NCBI GenBank assembly: GCA_036985855.1
Contig: BTQL01000005.1
Location: forward strand, 16,078 to 80,077
Length of the DNA stretch: 64,000 nt
Reading direction: 5' to 3'
Origin: B3-G11 sp036985855
GTDB lineage: Bacteria > Actinomycetota > Acidimicrobiia > Spongiisociales > UBA5794
Shown: positions 1-9,986 of the stretch, one piece after another
How the letters are laid out: each line of letters starts with the position of its first letter
How positions within the stretch are numbered: the stretch's first letter is position 1
The notes under the pieces: model-generated
What the model was told of the DNA's origin: nothing
The model's database searches: none
The model's input: the letters and a program-made list of their open reading frames with translations, nothing else
Made by a program: the position numbers and the translations under genes

Positions 1-1488
1 ACGGATGTCCGTGTTCGCAAGCTCGCCACGGCTCTGTCCGAGAAACTCGGAACCGCTGCCGGTGATGCGATCGCGACGTTCGCGTGGAACAACCATCGTC
101 ACCATGAGCTGTACTGGGCGACCGCGAACACGGGACGAATCTGCCACACCCTCAACATCCGGTTGTTCGCGAAGCAGCTCGAATACATCGTGAACCACGC
201 CGGGGACAAGGTCTTGTTCATCGACCCGGACCTCGCACCATTGATCGCACCGCTCGTCCCAACGTTCGAGACCGTGGAACACGTCGTCATCATGGGACCG
301 ACGGCCGAAGGCTCAGGGATCGACGGTGCGATCGCATACGAGGATCTGATAGCCGACGTCGAGCCGCTCTCGGAATGGCCTCTGCTCGACGAACGCAGCC
401 CGATGATGTATTGCTACACATCCGGAACGACCGGAAACCCCAAAGGTGTCGCGTACACGCAGCGTTCGACGTATCTCCATGCGCTTTCGAACCTGACGGC
501 CAACCCGATTGGGACCGAGGACAACGTACTCCCTGTTGTGCCCATGTTCCACGCATCGGCCTGGGGATACCCGTTCATGGCGGTCACCGTCGGCGCAAAG
601 CTGACCTATCCGGGACCCGATCTGTCCGGTGAGGGCATCGTGAATCTCTTCGTGAACGAACGGGTGACGTTCTCAGCCGGTGTTCCAAGCGTTTGGTTCG
701 GTATCCAGCAGCATCTCGAAGCCAACCCCGACATCGACATCTCCCATATCAGAGCCTTGTTCTGTGGAGGGTCAGCCGTTCCGAGGTCGATGATCGACTG
801 GTTCGAGAAGAATGCTGCCGTCCGTGTCATCCAGGGGTGGGGCATGACCGAAACCAATCCGGTAGCCGCTGCTGCAACGATCAAGCCGTGGATGGAGGAC
901 TGGTCATGGGAGGATCAGCTGAACGTCCTCGAGACCGCAGGACGGCCGATTCCCGGTCTGCAGGTGAAGATCGTCGATGAGCACTTCGAACCGTTACCAC
1001 ACGACGGTGTTGCGTTTGGCGAACTACTCATCAGGGGCCCATGGATCGCAGCCGAGTACTTCAACGATCCCCGCTCATCTGACTCGTTCGTCGATGGGTG
1101 GCTGCGAACGGGCGATGTGTGCAAGATCACACCGGATGGTTACATCAGGATCACGGACCGAGCCAAGGACGTGATCAAGTCGGGTGGTGAGTGGATATCG
1201 TCCCTCGACGTCGAGAACGAGATCATGGCACATCCGGAGGTCGCTGAAGCCACCGTCGTTGGCCTGGCGCATCCCAAGTGGCAGGAACGTCCCGCAGCTT
1301 TTGTCGTGCTCAGAGAGGGCTCCACACTCACGTCGGACGAGGTCAAGACGTTCTTGGAGCCCCGTATCGCACACTGGTGGATGCCCGATGAGATCATCTT
1401 CATCGACGAGATCCCGAAAACGGGGACAGGCAAGTTCGACAAGAAGGTCGTCCGCGCCGAATACGAAAACCTCTATACGGGCAACTGA
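1..1488 (+). CDS. Acyl-CoA synthetase (AMP-forming), 5' end cut off
   Basis: Adenylates a carboxylic acid with ATP and transfers it to CoA. The reading frame is open from base 1, so the start lies outside the window; 495 residues are present against roughly 540 for the family. The P-loop-like motif YTSGTTGNPKG lies near residue 139 of the visible part, GWGMTE near 279, and the C-terminal domain has DRAKDVIKSGGEWIS and PKTGTGKFDKK, the last carrying the catalytic lysine. This pattern is typical of medium/long-chain fatty acid CoA ligases; the substrate cannot be read from sequence. An internal ATG at 163 is in frame but lies inside the domain and is not the start. It is convergent with ftsK. 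Confidence 0.93.
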   Translation, partial: TDVRVRKLATALSEKLGTAAGDAIATFAWNNHRHHELYWATANTGRICHTLNIRLFAKQLEYIVNHAGDKVLFIDPDLAPLIAPLVPTFETVEHVVIMGPTAEGSGIDGAIAYEDLIADVEPLSEWPLLDERSPMMYCYTSGTTGNPKGVAYTQRSTYLHALSNLTANPIGTEDNVLPVVPMFHASAWGYPFMAVTVGAKLTYPGPDLSGEGIVNLFVNERVTFSAGVPSVWFGIQQHLEANPDIDISHIRALFCGGSAVPRSMIDWFEKNAAVRVIQGWGMTETNPVAAAATIKPWMEDWSWEDQLNVLETAGRPIPGLQVKIVDEHFEPLPHDGVAFGELLIRGPWIAAEYFNDPRSSDSFVDGWLRTGDVCKITPDGYIRITDRAKDVIKSGGEWISSLDVENEIMAHPEVAEATVVGLAHPKWQERPAAFVVLREGSTLTSDEVKTFLEPRIAHWWMPDEIIFIDEIPKTGTGKFDKKVVRAEYENLYTGN

Positions 1489-1508
1489 CGTGACGCCTGC
1501 ATGACGAA

Positions 1509-1531
1509 GAGCGCCGCGGGCGACGGCGCTC
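1509..1531. terminator. Hairpin between convergent genes
   Basis: Perfect 8-base inverted repeat, GAGCGCCG and CGGCGCTC, with a 7-base loop, lying 20 bases after the acyl-CoA synthetase stop and 26 bases before the ftsK stop. There is no clear T-run on either strand, so termination strength is uncertain; it could serve both convergent genes. Confidence 0.45.
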
Positions 1532-1556
1532 CTCTGGGGTTATGGATTGGCGATCC

Positions 1557-3788
1557 CTAACCGAGAACTGATTCCAACTCGTCCTCGCTGATGAGAACCG
1601 ATCTGGCCTTGGAACCTTCCGACGGCCCGACGATGCCCTTTGCCTCGAGGATGTCTATGACGCGTCCTGCGCGAGCGAAGCCGATGCGGAGCTTCCGCTG
1701 GAGCATCGAGGTGGAACCGAGCTGTGACCGCACGATGAGCTCGATCGCCTGGCGCATGATCTCTGGGTCCTCGCCATCGAACTCCTGCACGTCTGCTGCC
1801 TTCCGCTGCGCCTGCTCGAACACCTCTTTGTCCCTGTACTGGGCATCGCGCTGTTCCTTGACCCAGGCAACGGTCGCATGGATCTCGGTCTCAGACACGA
1901 ATGAACCCTGAATGCGTTCGGGTTTAGGATCGCGCGCCGTCACGACGAGCATGTCTCCCAAGCCGACGAGCTTGTCCGCGCCGGCCTGATCGATGATCAC
2001 GCGACTATCGGTTTGGGAAGCTACGGAGAACGCAAGCCTCGACGGCACGTTGGCCTTGATGACCCCTGTGATGACGTTCACCGAGGGCCGTTGTGTCGCG
2101 AGGACGAGGTGGATGCCTACAGCACGGGCCATCTGGGCGATGCGTACGATCGAGTCTTCTACGATTCGGCCGGCAACCATCATCAGATCGTTCAGCTCGT
2201 CAACCACCAGAACGATGTAGGGGAACCGGTCGAACAGCTCTTCGTCGAGACCACCAGCGTCATAGGTCTCGCGGTACGAGTCGATGTCTCGTACCCCGGC
2301 ATCGGCCAGCAGGTCATATCTGCGGTCCATCTCAGCAACTGCCCACTGGAGGGCATCCGCGGCCTTCTTGGGGTTCGCTATGACCCGAGTCAACAGATGC
2401 GGGGCGTCGTTGTACTGGCCGAGCTCGACACGTTTCGGGTCTACGAGGATGAGCCTGACCTCGTCTGGCGTTGCTCGCATGAGAATCGACGTGAGCAGCG
2501 CGTTGACCATGGAAGACTTGCCTGCACCGGTCGCGCCGGCGATCAACAGATGCGGGAGCTCGGTGAGCCGCAACATGCGCGGCGTGCCTGAGACGTCCAT
2601 GCCGAGGCTGACGAGCATCGGATCGCGATCGGTCTTCGCAACGTCCGACGTCAGGATGTCACCGAGCGTCACCAGTTGGCGCTTGCGGTTCGGCACCTCA
2701 ACCCCGATCGCCGACTTCCCCGGTATCGGCGCGAGGATGCGTACGTCGGCCGCTGCAAGGGCATACGCGATGTCGTGCGTGAGGTTCGTGACCTTGTTGA
2801 CCTTGACACCAGGGGCAAGTTCGATCTCGTATCGCGTCACCGTCGGACCGGGAACGATGCGTACGAGGCTCGCGTCCACGCCGTGCTGTCTAAGCGTCTC
2901 CTCGAGCGCCTCACCTGTTTCCGTGAGCCCACGTCCATCGTGGCCCTCGTGATTGGACAACTTGAGAATCTCGATCGGTGGAAGCTGATAACCGTCGGTC
3001 TTGACCGGCTTCGGCATCTTCGGCGTCACAGGATTCGAGGTCGCGGGAACCGTCTCTGCTTTCTTCGCCTTCTTGCTCGCTACAACCTCTTTCACCGGTG
3101 CAGCCATTCCGGGATTGGGAGCGACGGCGACGGCCTCGACACGCTGCTCACGCGCCATGCCGAACCACTTCCATAGACCGGAGAAATAGGACCCGACCGA
3201 ACGAAGGACGTCACCGAGGGATGCGCGCGTGATCAAGAGGGCTCCTACGCCGATGAATGCGACAAGCACGACGAAGGAACCCCAGTAGCCGACGACGCGT
3301 TCGAGTGGATAGGCGATCAAAGACCCTATGACGCCTCCCGAATCTTCGACCGACTGCTCGGTACCGGCGATCGGGAGATTGCCCGTGAGCAGATGGAAGA
3401 GCGAGAGTGATCCCAGAAACAACACGATGGTGCCCACGATCGTTTTCGGATTCTCCCTTCCCCCGACCACGCCGATGAGGGAGAGGCCCGCAATGGCGAG
3501 AGCGAGAGGCACGATGAACGCCCAAACACCGAACAGCAACCGAGCGACGGCTGATGAAGTCGTTCCGAAGGGTCCCGCCAGGCCAAAGAATGAGAGAAAA
3601 ACAAGAGCGCCGAAGGCCACGAGCAGAATGCCCCACACGTCTGCTTTGTGATCGCCGAGGTTCTCACCGATCTTTCGTGGGACGGCCCCCAGCGCGGACG
3701 CTGTCCTCGAAACGAGTGACGGTCTCTTCGGTTTTCTCTTCGCGGTACTCCGCCCCGTGGCCCTACCCGCAGTAGTGCGTGTAGCCAT
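1557..3788 (-). CDS. ftsK: DNA translocase FtsK/SpoIIIE
   Basis: Septum-located motor that pumps chromosomal DNA during division. 743 residues. A basic N-terminus is followed by four hydrophobic segments (about residues 50-190), a linker, then the RecA-like motor with Walker A AGATGAGKSS near residue 416 and Walker B VLVVDELNDL near 528. The C-terminal 70 residues form the winged-helix gamma domain that reads KOPS sites. I chose the ATG at 3788 over the upstream one at 3833 because a TACAGT -10-like box sits 9 bases before it and the extra 15 residues look non-coding. It is downstream of rnj in the same direction, the usual actinobacterial neighbourhood. Confidence 0.95.
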   Translation of the reverse strand: MATRTTAGRATGRSTAKRKPKRPSLVSRTASALGAVPRKIGENLGDHKADVWGILLVAFGALVFLSFFGLAGPFGTTSSAVARLLFGVWAFIVPLALAIAGLSLIGVVGGRENPKTIVGTIVLFLGSLSLFHLLTGNLPIAGTEQSVEDSGGVIGSLIAYPLERVVGYWGSFVVLVAFIGVGALLITRASLGDVLRSVGSYFSGLWKWFGMAREQRVEAVAVAPNPGMAAPVKEVVASKKAKKAETVPATSNPVTPKMPKPVKTDGYQLPPIEILKLSNHEGHDGRGLTETGEALEETLRQHGVDASLVRIVPGPTVTRYEIELAPGVKVNKVTNLTHDIAYALAAADVRILAPIPGKSAIGVEVPNRKRQLVTLGDILTSDVAKTDRDPMLVSLGMDVSGTPRMLRLTELPHLLIAGATGAGKSSMVNALLTSILMRATPDEVRLILVDPKRVELGQYNDAPHLLTRVIANPKKAADALQWAVAEMDRRYDLLADAGVRDIDSYRETYDAGGLDEELFDRFPYIVLVVDELNDLMMVAGRIVEDSIVRIAQMARAVGIHLVLATQRPSVNVITGVIKANVPSRLAFSVASQTDSRVIIDQAGADKLVGLGDMLVVTARDPKPERIQGSFVSETEIHATVAWVKEQRDAQYRDKEVFEQAQRKAADVQEFDGEDPEIMRQAIELIVRSQLGSTSMLQRKLRIGFARAGRVIDILEAKGIVGPSEGSKARSVLISEDELESVLG

Positions 3789-3934
3789 GGGATAGCAACT
3801 GTACCCCAAGTTCGTCACAGAACAAACCACCATCCGCGCGATTTCTCGCGCGGAGAGTTACAACGGTGTGATTCTCACCGTTCTGGTGTCCGTCGCGGCA
3901 ATAGGGTGCCGTGAGGGACGCCAGAACCGGAAGG

Positions 3935-5563
3935 CTAGATCTCGATGACCACCGGGAGTACAACGGGACGGCGTCTGGCCGACTTCTTCACGGCTCTAGT
4001 CGCTGAGTTCCGTACGCGTGTCCGGAGAACGTCGGGATCGATGGGGCGCTCGAGCGACGCGATCGATTGCACTACTCGTTCTTTGATGATGTTGTGGAGG
4101 TCGCCTTCATCCGTCGTGACACCATGGGAGTCGACGTCTGGTCCGATGAGAATCTCTCCGGTTGAGAAGTTGACACCGATCGTGACGATAAGCACTCCGT
4201 CGTCGGCGAGATGTCTTCGGTCACGGATGACACTGTCCGCTCCCCCAACGTCGGTGCCGTCCACATACACGTAACCGGCAGGAATCGCACCGCGGTCTAT
4301 GCGCATCTCGCCATTCTCGAGCACCACGACGTCTCCGTCCTCGCAGATCTCGACCTCCGGGATGTTCATCGACCTACCGATCGTGGCGTTGGCAACCATG
4401 TGGCGGTACTCCCCGTGTACGGGCACAAGGGCATCCGGGCGAACTGCGTTGTAGAAGGTCTTCAGCTCCTCGGCAGCGGCGTGTCCGGACACATGCACAT
4501 GCGTGTTGCGTCCATGGAATACGGCAACTCCCGCGCGATAGAGATTGTTGATGACTCTCGACACCCTGGTTTCATTTCCGGGAATCGGAGTCGCCGAGAT
4601 GATGACCGTGTCGTCTTCGCCGAGGGAGACGGACCGGTGCTCTCCTGCGGCCATGAGAGAGAGCGCCGCAAAAGGCTCACCCTGGCTTCCGGTGGAGATG
4701 ATCGCCGTATCGGTATCGGGCATGTCGACAAGATCCGCAAGGTCCACGAGAGATCCATCAGGGATCACGAGCACGCCGAGATCCGCCGCGATCTCCGAGT
4801 TGCGCAGCATCGACCTTCCGATGAACGCGAACTTGCGACCATCGCGCACAATCGCATCGATGGCCTGCTGCACTCGATGGACGTGACTTGCGAAACACGC
4901 AAGGATCACGCGACCATACGCATGTGAGACGATCTCGTCGAGTCGCTCTCCGACGGTCACTTCCGAGGGTACGTACCCCTCGCGTTCTGCATTCGTCGAG
5001 TCGGCAAGGAGAAGCCGTACTCCCTGTTTCCCGATCGTTGCGAATGAACGCAGGTCTGTTGGCACGCCGTCGATCGGCGTCGGATCGAGCTTGAAATCGC
5101 CGCTGTGCAGGACGACTCCCTCAGGAGTATCGAACGCGATTCCTGCGGCATCGGGAATCGAATGGGAGACGGGAACGTATGTGAAACGAAACGGACCGTG
5201 ATCGACCCACTCGTAGTGTTCGATCGGGCGAAGGTCGGGCGTGATCCCGTGCTCCTCTATACGGGCACGTGCGAACTCCACGGTGAGTCGCGTCCCGTAG
5301 ATGGGAACGCTGACCTCTTTGAGCAGATACACAAGCGCCCCGATGTGATCCTCATGTCCGTGGGTGAGGATCACGCAGTCGAGGTCATCACGGCGATCCA
5401 ACACCGATGAGAAGTCCGGGAGAACCAGGTCGACGCCGAGCATGTCTTCTTCGGGAAACATGAGGCCACAATCGATCAACGCGAGACGCCCGTCGATCTC
5501 GACCGAGGCACAGTTCCTTCCAACCTCCCCGAGACCTCCGAGAAACCCGATCCTGACACTCAC
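3935..5563 (-). CDS. rnj: Ribonuclease J (metallo-beta-lactamase RNase)
   Basis: Cytoplasmic 5'-3' exo/endoribonuclease for mRNA decay and RNA maturation. 542 residues. The metallo-beta-lactamase signature THGHEDH near residue 66 binds the two zinc ions; the beta-CASP part has STGSQGEP and the later HVSGHA and PVHGEYRH motifs. Length matches bacterial RNase J. The start overlaps the dapA stop by 4 bases (ATGA), so the two are probably translationally coupled. The order dapA-rnj-ftsK is conserved in Actinobacteria. Confidence 0.95.
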   Translation of the reverse strand: MSVRIGFLGGLGEVGRNCASVEIDGRLALIDCGLMFPEEDMLGVDLVLPDFSSVLDRRDDLDCVILTHGHEDHIGALVYLLKEVSVPIYGTRLTVEFARARIEEHGITPDLRPIEHYEWVDHGPFRFTYVPVSHSIPDAAGIAFDTPEGVVLHSGDFKLDPTPIDGVPTDLRSFATIGKQGVRLLLADSTNAEREGYVPSEVTVGERLDEIVSHAYGRVILACFASHVHRVQQAIDAIVRDGRKFAFIGRSMLRNSEIAADLGVLVIPDGSLVDLADLVDMPDTDTAIISTGSQGEPFAALSLMAAGEHRSVSLGEDDTVIISATPIPGNETRVSRVINNLYRAGVAVFHGRNTHVHVSGHAAAEELKTFYNAVRPDALVPVHGEYRHMVANATIGRSMNIPEVEICEDGDVVVLENGEMRIDRGAIPAGYVYVDGTDVGGADSVIRDRRHLADDGVLIVTIGVNFSTGEILIGPDVDSHGVTTDEGDLHNIIKERVVQSIASLERPIDPDVLRTRVRNSATRAVKKSARRRPVVLPVVIEI

Positions 5564-6465
5564 AATGACCTGTATTCATTGATCGCGTCGAGGGCCCTTC
5601 CGACAGCCTCGACCGTCTCCTCGCTCGCAGGCATCAGCGGCAGCCGAGGCACTCCGACGAAGTCCCAATACGCGGTGAGAGCTCCCTTGAGGGGCATCGG
5701 GCTCGGTTCCGCAAAGAGCGCGTGGTTCAGCGGCATGATGAGATCATGGAGCTGTTCTGCTTTGTGGTCATCTCCCTCGATCACGGCATCGACCATAGCT
5801 GAGATCTCGCGCCCCGCAAGATGGGAAGAAACCGATACAACCCCAACGGCACCAGCAGCAACGAGTTCTTTCGTCATCTGGTCCGATCCGGAATAGACGG
5901 CGATACCTTCGGGCAGCGCCTCTATCGCCCGTCTTGACCAATCGAGGTCATCCACCGCATCCTTGACGGCGACCACATTCGGGTGCTCGCACACCTCGAC
6001 GAGGGTGTCGATCTCTATCAAGGTCGCGGTCCTGGATGGAATGTTGTAGATCATGACGGGGAGGTCGGTCGCGTCTGCGATGGCATGCATGTGAGCGACG
6101 ATTCCATGCTGAGGTGGTCGCGAGTAGTACGGCGTCACAGCCATGACGCCGTCGACACCGGAATCGGCAGCAGAGACTGCGAACTCGATGGATTCAGCCG
6201 TGTCGTTGTTCGTTCCGCCTGCAACGACCTTCATCTTGCCGGCGGCCGCGTCGACGGCTGCTGCGAAGAGCGCCATCTTCTCCGGCTTCGAGAGTGTCGG
6301 GGATTCCCCTGTGGTACCCGAAACGACGATTGCCTCTGTGGCATTGTCTTTCAGATGACGGATCAGGCGCCAGAACGCGCCGTAGTCAATCGGGCCTTCA
6401 GCAGTGAAGGGAGTGATGACGGCGGTGGCAACCCGACCGAACGGTGCTTCTGGTCGATGTTCCAT
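5560..6465 (-). CDS. dapA: 4-hydroxy-tetrahydrodipicolinate synthase
   Basis: Condenses pyruvate with aspartate semialdehyde, the first committed step to lysine and diaminopimelate for peptidoglycan. 301 residues, TIM-barrel of the DapA family. Visible are GTTGESPTL near residue 50, the YYSRPPQ segment with the catalytic tyrosine, YNIPSRT, and VVAVKDA holding the Schiff-base lysine. It is divergent from the thioredoxin gene, with 42 bases between the two starts, and couples to rnj downstream. Confidence 0.95.
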   Translation of the reverse strand: MEHRPEAPFGRVATAVITPFTAEGPIDYGAFWRLIRHLKDNATEAIVVSGTTGESPTLSKPEKMALFAAAVDAAAGKMKVVAGGTNNDTAESIEFAVSAADSGVDGVMAVTPYYSRPPQHGIVAHMHAIADATDLPVMIYNIPSRTATLIEIDTLVEVCEHPNVVAVKDAVDDLDWSRRAIEALPEGIAVYSGSDQMTKELVAAGAVGVVSVSSHLAGREISAMVDAVIEGDDHKAEQLHDLIMPLNHALFAEPSPMPLKGALTAYWDFVGVPRLPLMPASEETVEAVGRALDAINEYRSL

Positions 6466-6507
6466 GCCTCGGAAGTTACCACGACATCCCGAAGTATCCT
6501 TTCATCC

Positions 6508-7353
6508 ATGAACAACGCCAGCCAATACGTCAAGGACGTCACGACTGCGGACTTTCAACAGGAAGTTCTGCTGCGCTCGAGAGAAGTGCCCGTCCTCATC
6601 GACTTCTGGGCAGAGTGGTGCGAACCATGCAAGGCCCTCTCGCCTCTTCTCGAGCGGTTGACGGACGAAGCGCAAGGTGCTTTCGAACTCGCAAAGATCG
6701 ATGTCGACGCCAACCAGGAGCTCTCAGGCCAATTCATGATCCAGTCGATACCCACGGTCGTTGCGATCAAGAACGGCAAGGAAGTCGATCGATTCACGGG
6801 CGCCCTGCCTGAGGAATCCATCAAAGCTTTCATCGAAGGACTCATGCCTACTGAACTCGACCTGATGGTTGACCAGGCACGCACATCCCTCATCTCCGGT
6901 GACACGACGGGCGCAGAGCACATGTTTCGCCAGGTCCTCGAGCAGCGTCCCGACCACCAGGACGCCGGAACGAGCCTCGCTGCCCTCCTCATCGATCGAA
7001 GGGATATCGAAGAAGCTCTCATCGTCCTTGGCAAACTCATCCCCGATGCCGACGTGGAGAGGCTCCAGGCAGCCGCTCGCCTCCGGCAGTCGGGTGGAGA
7101 CGACATCTCGGATCTCGAGACGGCAGCGTCCGAACATCCCGATGACGACGATGCTCAACTCGCCCTGGCAAGAGCGCTCGCTGCACAATCCGAATTCGAG
7201 CCGGCTCTGGACAAGCTGCTCGCCGTCGTGCAACGGAAGGGTGAAGGCAGGGAGGATGCTCGACAGGCAATGGTCGACATCTTCGAAGTCCTCGGCACCG
7301 AACATCCGCTCACCGCGATGTATCGGCGGCAGCTCGCGTCGGCGCTCTATTGA
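6508..7353 (+). CDS. ybbN: Thioredoxin-domain protein with TPR-like C-terminus (YbbN/CnoX type)
   Basis: 281 residues: an N-terminal thioredoxin fold with an intact WCEPC pair at residues 37-41, then an all-helical C-terminal half with repeat-like blocks (about 115-281), as in YbbN/CnoX. Those proteins act as redox-linked holdases that protect and deliver clients. The reading frame stays open far upstream, but the ATG at 6508 is preferred: a TATCCT -10-like box lies 7 bases before it and the thioredoxin fold begins here. It sits alone on the plus strand between dapA and dapB, splitting what is usually one cluster. Confidence 0.85.
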   Translation: MNNASQYVKDVTTADFQQEVLLRSREVPVLIDFWAEWCEPCKALSPLLERLTDEAQGAFELAKIDVDANQELSGQFMIQSIPTVVAIKNGKEVDRFTGALPEESIKAFIEGLMPTELDLMVDQARTSLISGDTTGAEHMFRQVLEQRPDHQDAGTSLAALLIDRRDIEEALIVLGKLIPDADVERLQAAARLRQSGGDDISDLETAASEHPDDDDAQLALARALAAQSEFEPALDKLLAVVQRKGEGREDARQAMVDIFEVLGTEHPLTAMYRRQLASALY

Positions 7354-7401
7354 TCACTGAGGGGGCGAGACGGCGAATCGGTCGCCCTCGCTAGTGTGGC
7401 A

Positions 7402-8160
7402 CTAGATTCCCAGGAGTGTCTCCAACCCCACGGCGAGGGGCTCCTTCTGAGCCGGAATCGAACGGACTGCCAGTAGGACACCCGGCATGAACGCGGAGCG
7501 GTCGGACGTATCGTGGGTGATGGACAGCCGCTCTCCTTCACCGCCGAACATAACCGTTTGGTGCGCGACGGCTCCGGGCAAGCGAACGGAGTGCACCCTG
7601 ACGTTGTCGATATCGGCACCGAGTGCACCGTCATGGAGCTCCTCTGAAGCTACCTGCCTCATCTGGTGTGGGGAAACGGCCGCGATCCGTTGAGCTGTAG
7701 CGATCGCAGTACCCGATGGTGCATCGGCTTTCTCGTCGTGATGCATCTCGACAACCTCTGCCACAGGAAAATGCGGTGCGGCCATCTCTGCCATCGTCAT
7801 CATGAGAACCGCACCGATCGAGAAATTCGGCACTATGAGACAGTTCCCTGGGCCGTTCGCCCAGAGTTCGTCGAGCTCACCAAGGCGCTGCGTATCGAAA
7901 CCGGATGAACCCACCACGACGTTGGCTCCGAACGACCGCCACACCGCGAGATTCCCCATCACAACTTCCGGTCTCGAGAATTCGACGACGATGTCACAAC
8001 CATCGAGTGCGTCACGATCTCGGCTGATCGTCAGGCCCGCAATGCTGCCTTCGGTATGCGGGTCGTATAGCGCGATGAGGTGCATGTCGTCTGCGGCGTC
8101 GATCGTGGCGGCGGTGAGACTCCCCATCCTGCCACCTGCTCCCGACACACCTACTTTCAT
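7402..8160 (-). CDS. dapB: 4-hydroxy-tetrahydrodipicolinate reductase
   Basis: NAD(P)H-dependent reductase that follows DapA in lysine/diaminopimelate synthesis. 252 residues. The Rossmann glycine motif GAGGRMG is at residues 7-13 and the catalytic segment MHHDEKADAPSGTA, with the conserved His-His, Lys and PSGT, is in the second half. The start overlaps the stop of the M16 peptidase gene by 4 bases, suggesting a two-gene operon. Confidence 0.95.
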   Translation of the reverse strand: MKVGVSGAGGRMGSLTAATIDAADDMHLIALYDPHTEGSIAGLTISRDRDALDGCDIVVEFSRPEVVMGNLAVWRSFGANVVVGSSGFDTQRLGELDELWANGPGNCLIVPNFSIGAVLMMTMAEMAAPHFPVAEVVEMHHDEKADAPSGTAIATAQRIAAVSPHQMRQVASEELHDGALGADIDNVRVHSVRLPGAVAHQTVMFGGEGERLSITHDTSDRSAFMPGVLLAVRSIPAQKEPLAVGLETLLGI

Positions 8161-9404
8161 CGGATGTGCTCCTCAAGGTCCTCGCTGCCGAATGGACCGA
8201 CAGCTCCGATCACGTACGGACCATCGTACGCAGCCATCGCGACCTCGATTACGTCGTCATGGGTCACTGCAGAAATGGCCTCGACTATCTGGTCGACCGT
8301 GCGATGCTCCTGTCCGACGATCTCGGACCGTCCGATGAGATTCATCCTGCTGTTCGCATCCTCGAGGCTGATCGCAAGGGAACCCTTCACGTGACCTTTT
8401 GCGCGATCCAATTCGTCCGGCGTCACACCGCTCTCGATCACGAGGGCGAGCTGATCACGCACGATCTTGAGCACCTCGTCCGCCTGTCGCGGGGTCGTGC
8501 CTACGTACGTAGCAGACGCTCCGGCGTCGGCAAAGGGAAGGCGAAACGTATGAACGGCATACGCAAGACCACGCGTCTCGCGAATCTCGTGGAACAGCCT
8601 CGATGACATACCCCCACCGAGAATGTGATCAACGAGTGACAGCGCAAACCTGCGTTCGTCTCCTCTGGTGATCGACTTCGATCCGATGATGAGGTGAGCT
8701 TGTTCGGTGTCGCGCCTGGTCACGTGCACCCTGTTCAGCCTCGGCGGTGTCGCTAGGAGCCGTTCGACAGGATCGCCCTGCCATGATCCGAAGTGCTCGG
8801 TGACCAGCTCGACGAGGTTCTCCGGCAGATTTCCCGCAATCGCAACGACGACCGAGTGCGGTGTGTACCGCCTGCCCCAATACCCGTGGATCGTGTCGCG
8901 ACTCATCTCCCCGATGGACGCCTTGGTACCGAGGACCGGCGGGGCGAGAGGGTGGTCACCCCACATGGCGTTGATGAATTGCTCATGAGCGACGTCCGTC
9001 GGATCGTCCTCGTTCATGTTGATCTCTTCAAGGACGACGTTGCGCTCTGAATCGATCTCGGACTGTCGGAACGATGGACGCTGCAGCATCTCGGCGAGGA
9101 TCTCGATACCTGTGGTCAGGTCTTCGTCACGGAGCCGCGTCCAGAAGCACGTGTACTCCTTGGATGTGAAGGCGTTGTGCTGCGCACCGATGCCATCGAG
9201 CGTCTCGGCAATACGCCGCGCAGGCCACTGATCCGATCCCTTGAAGAGCAGATGCTCGAGGAAATGGGACGCGCCGGCCTCTCGGGCTGTCTCGTCCCTG
9301 CTTCCAGTATCGACCCAACAACCGATCGCAACCGATCTGGTCGTGGGCATTTGGTGGGTGATGAGCCGAAGCCCGTTCGGGAGCGTTGTGAGTTCATGTT
9401 CCAT
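8157..9404 (-). CDS. M16-family zinc peptidase (pitrilysin/processing-peptidase-like)
   Basis: 415 residues. The inverted zinc motif HFLEH starts at residue 47, and the third ligand is probably in NVVLEE about 75 residues later. Size and layout fit the single-chain bacterial M16 peptidases related to mitochondrial processing peptidase. The frame is open upstream to 9839, but that part would run through arfB antisense, and MEHELTTLPNG at 9404 is the natural family start. It overlaps dapB by 4 bases downstream. Substrate unknown. Confidence 0.92.
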   Translation of the reverse strand: MEHELTTLPNGLRLITHQMPTTRSVAIGCWVDTGSRDETAREAGASHFLEHLLFKGSDQWPARRIAETLDGIGAQHNAFTSKEYTCFWTRLRDEDLTTGIEILAEMLQRPSFRQSEIDSERNVVLEEINMNEDDPTDVAHEQFINAMWGDHPLAPPVLGTKASIGEMSRDTIHGYWGRRYTPHSVVVAIAGNLPENLVELVTEHFGSWQGDPVERLLATPPRLNRVHVTRRDTEQAHLIIGSKSITRGDERRFALSLVDHILGGGMSSRLFHEIRETRGLAYAVHTFRLPFADAGASATYVGTTPRQADEVLKIVRDQLALVIESGVTPDELDRAKGHVKGSLAISLEDANSRMNLIGRSEIVGQEHRTVDQIVEAISAVTHDDVIEVAMAAYDGPYVIGAVGPFGSEDLEEHIR

Positions 9405-9507
9405 CGGCGCTCGATGATAGGAACCACAACGGCTACCGAAATCCGCCTCGCGTGTTCGGTGGGCCGGAAACGGGCGTCGTGAAATCGGGGAAGACCGGTA
9501 ACACCAT

Positions 9508-9912
9508 TCAGTCCTCAGCCCCTGGAGTCTTTCGGCGCGCCTTTTCTTGGCCTCGAGCGCGCTTGCCTTCGAGTCTGCGTCGACGAGCTGCCCTCGATGG
9601 TTTCGTTTTACGCCTCTTCGGCGAATCCGGGCGCGCCGCTTCCTCGAGGATGGCGTGGAGCCGACGAACCGCTTTCTTGCGGTTCGTTGCCTGGGATCGA
9701 GAGCCGTCTTCGCTGAGCCGTATCTCGGATCCGAGCTTCTGAACAAGCCGTTTCCGCATCGTTTCATCGAATGCCCGCGAACTGCCGATCTCGAACGTGA
9801 GCTCAGCACGGGTTGAAGTCTTGTTGGCGTGCTGGCCACCGGGACCGCCCGATGGATCGAAGCGCCATCGAAGCTCAGAATCCGGAATGTCGAATCGCAT
9901 CGGCTGCCTCAT
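9508..9912 (-). CDS. arfB: Peptidyl-tRNA hydrolase ArfB-like release factor
   Basis: 134 residues: a catalytic release-factor domain with GGQ at residues 25-27 inside SGGPGGQHANKTST, followed by a very basic tail rich in Arg and Lys. This is the layout of ArfB (YaeJ/ICT1), which frees stalled ribosomes that lack a stop codon by placing the basic tail in the mRNA channel. It is divergent from the VWA gene. A second in-frame ATG lies at 9900, so the exact start is uncertain by four residues. Confidence 0.9.
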   Translation of the reverse strand: MRQPMRFDIPDSELRWRFDPSGGPGGQHANKTSTRAELTFEIGSSRAFDETMRKRLVQKLGSEIRLSEDGSRSQATNRKKAVRRLHAILEEAARPDSPKRRKTKPSRAARRRRLEGKRARGQEKARRKTPGAED

Positions 9913-9986
9913 CGATCTGTGGGCTGTAGACCGGACTCACTCCGGTGTGGAACCCTGGGTTCGGGTTCATCGTACAATTGGGGGTT

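Noticed and set aside
9405..9839. N-terminal 145-residue extension of the M16 peptidase
   Set aside because: It is the antisense-like reading over arfB, basic and featureless; the family start is at 9404.
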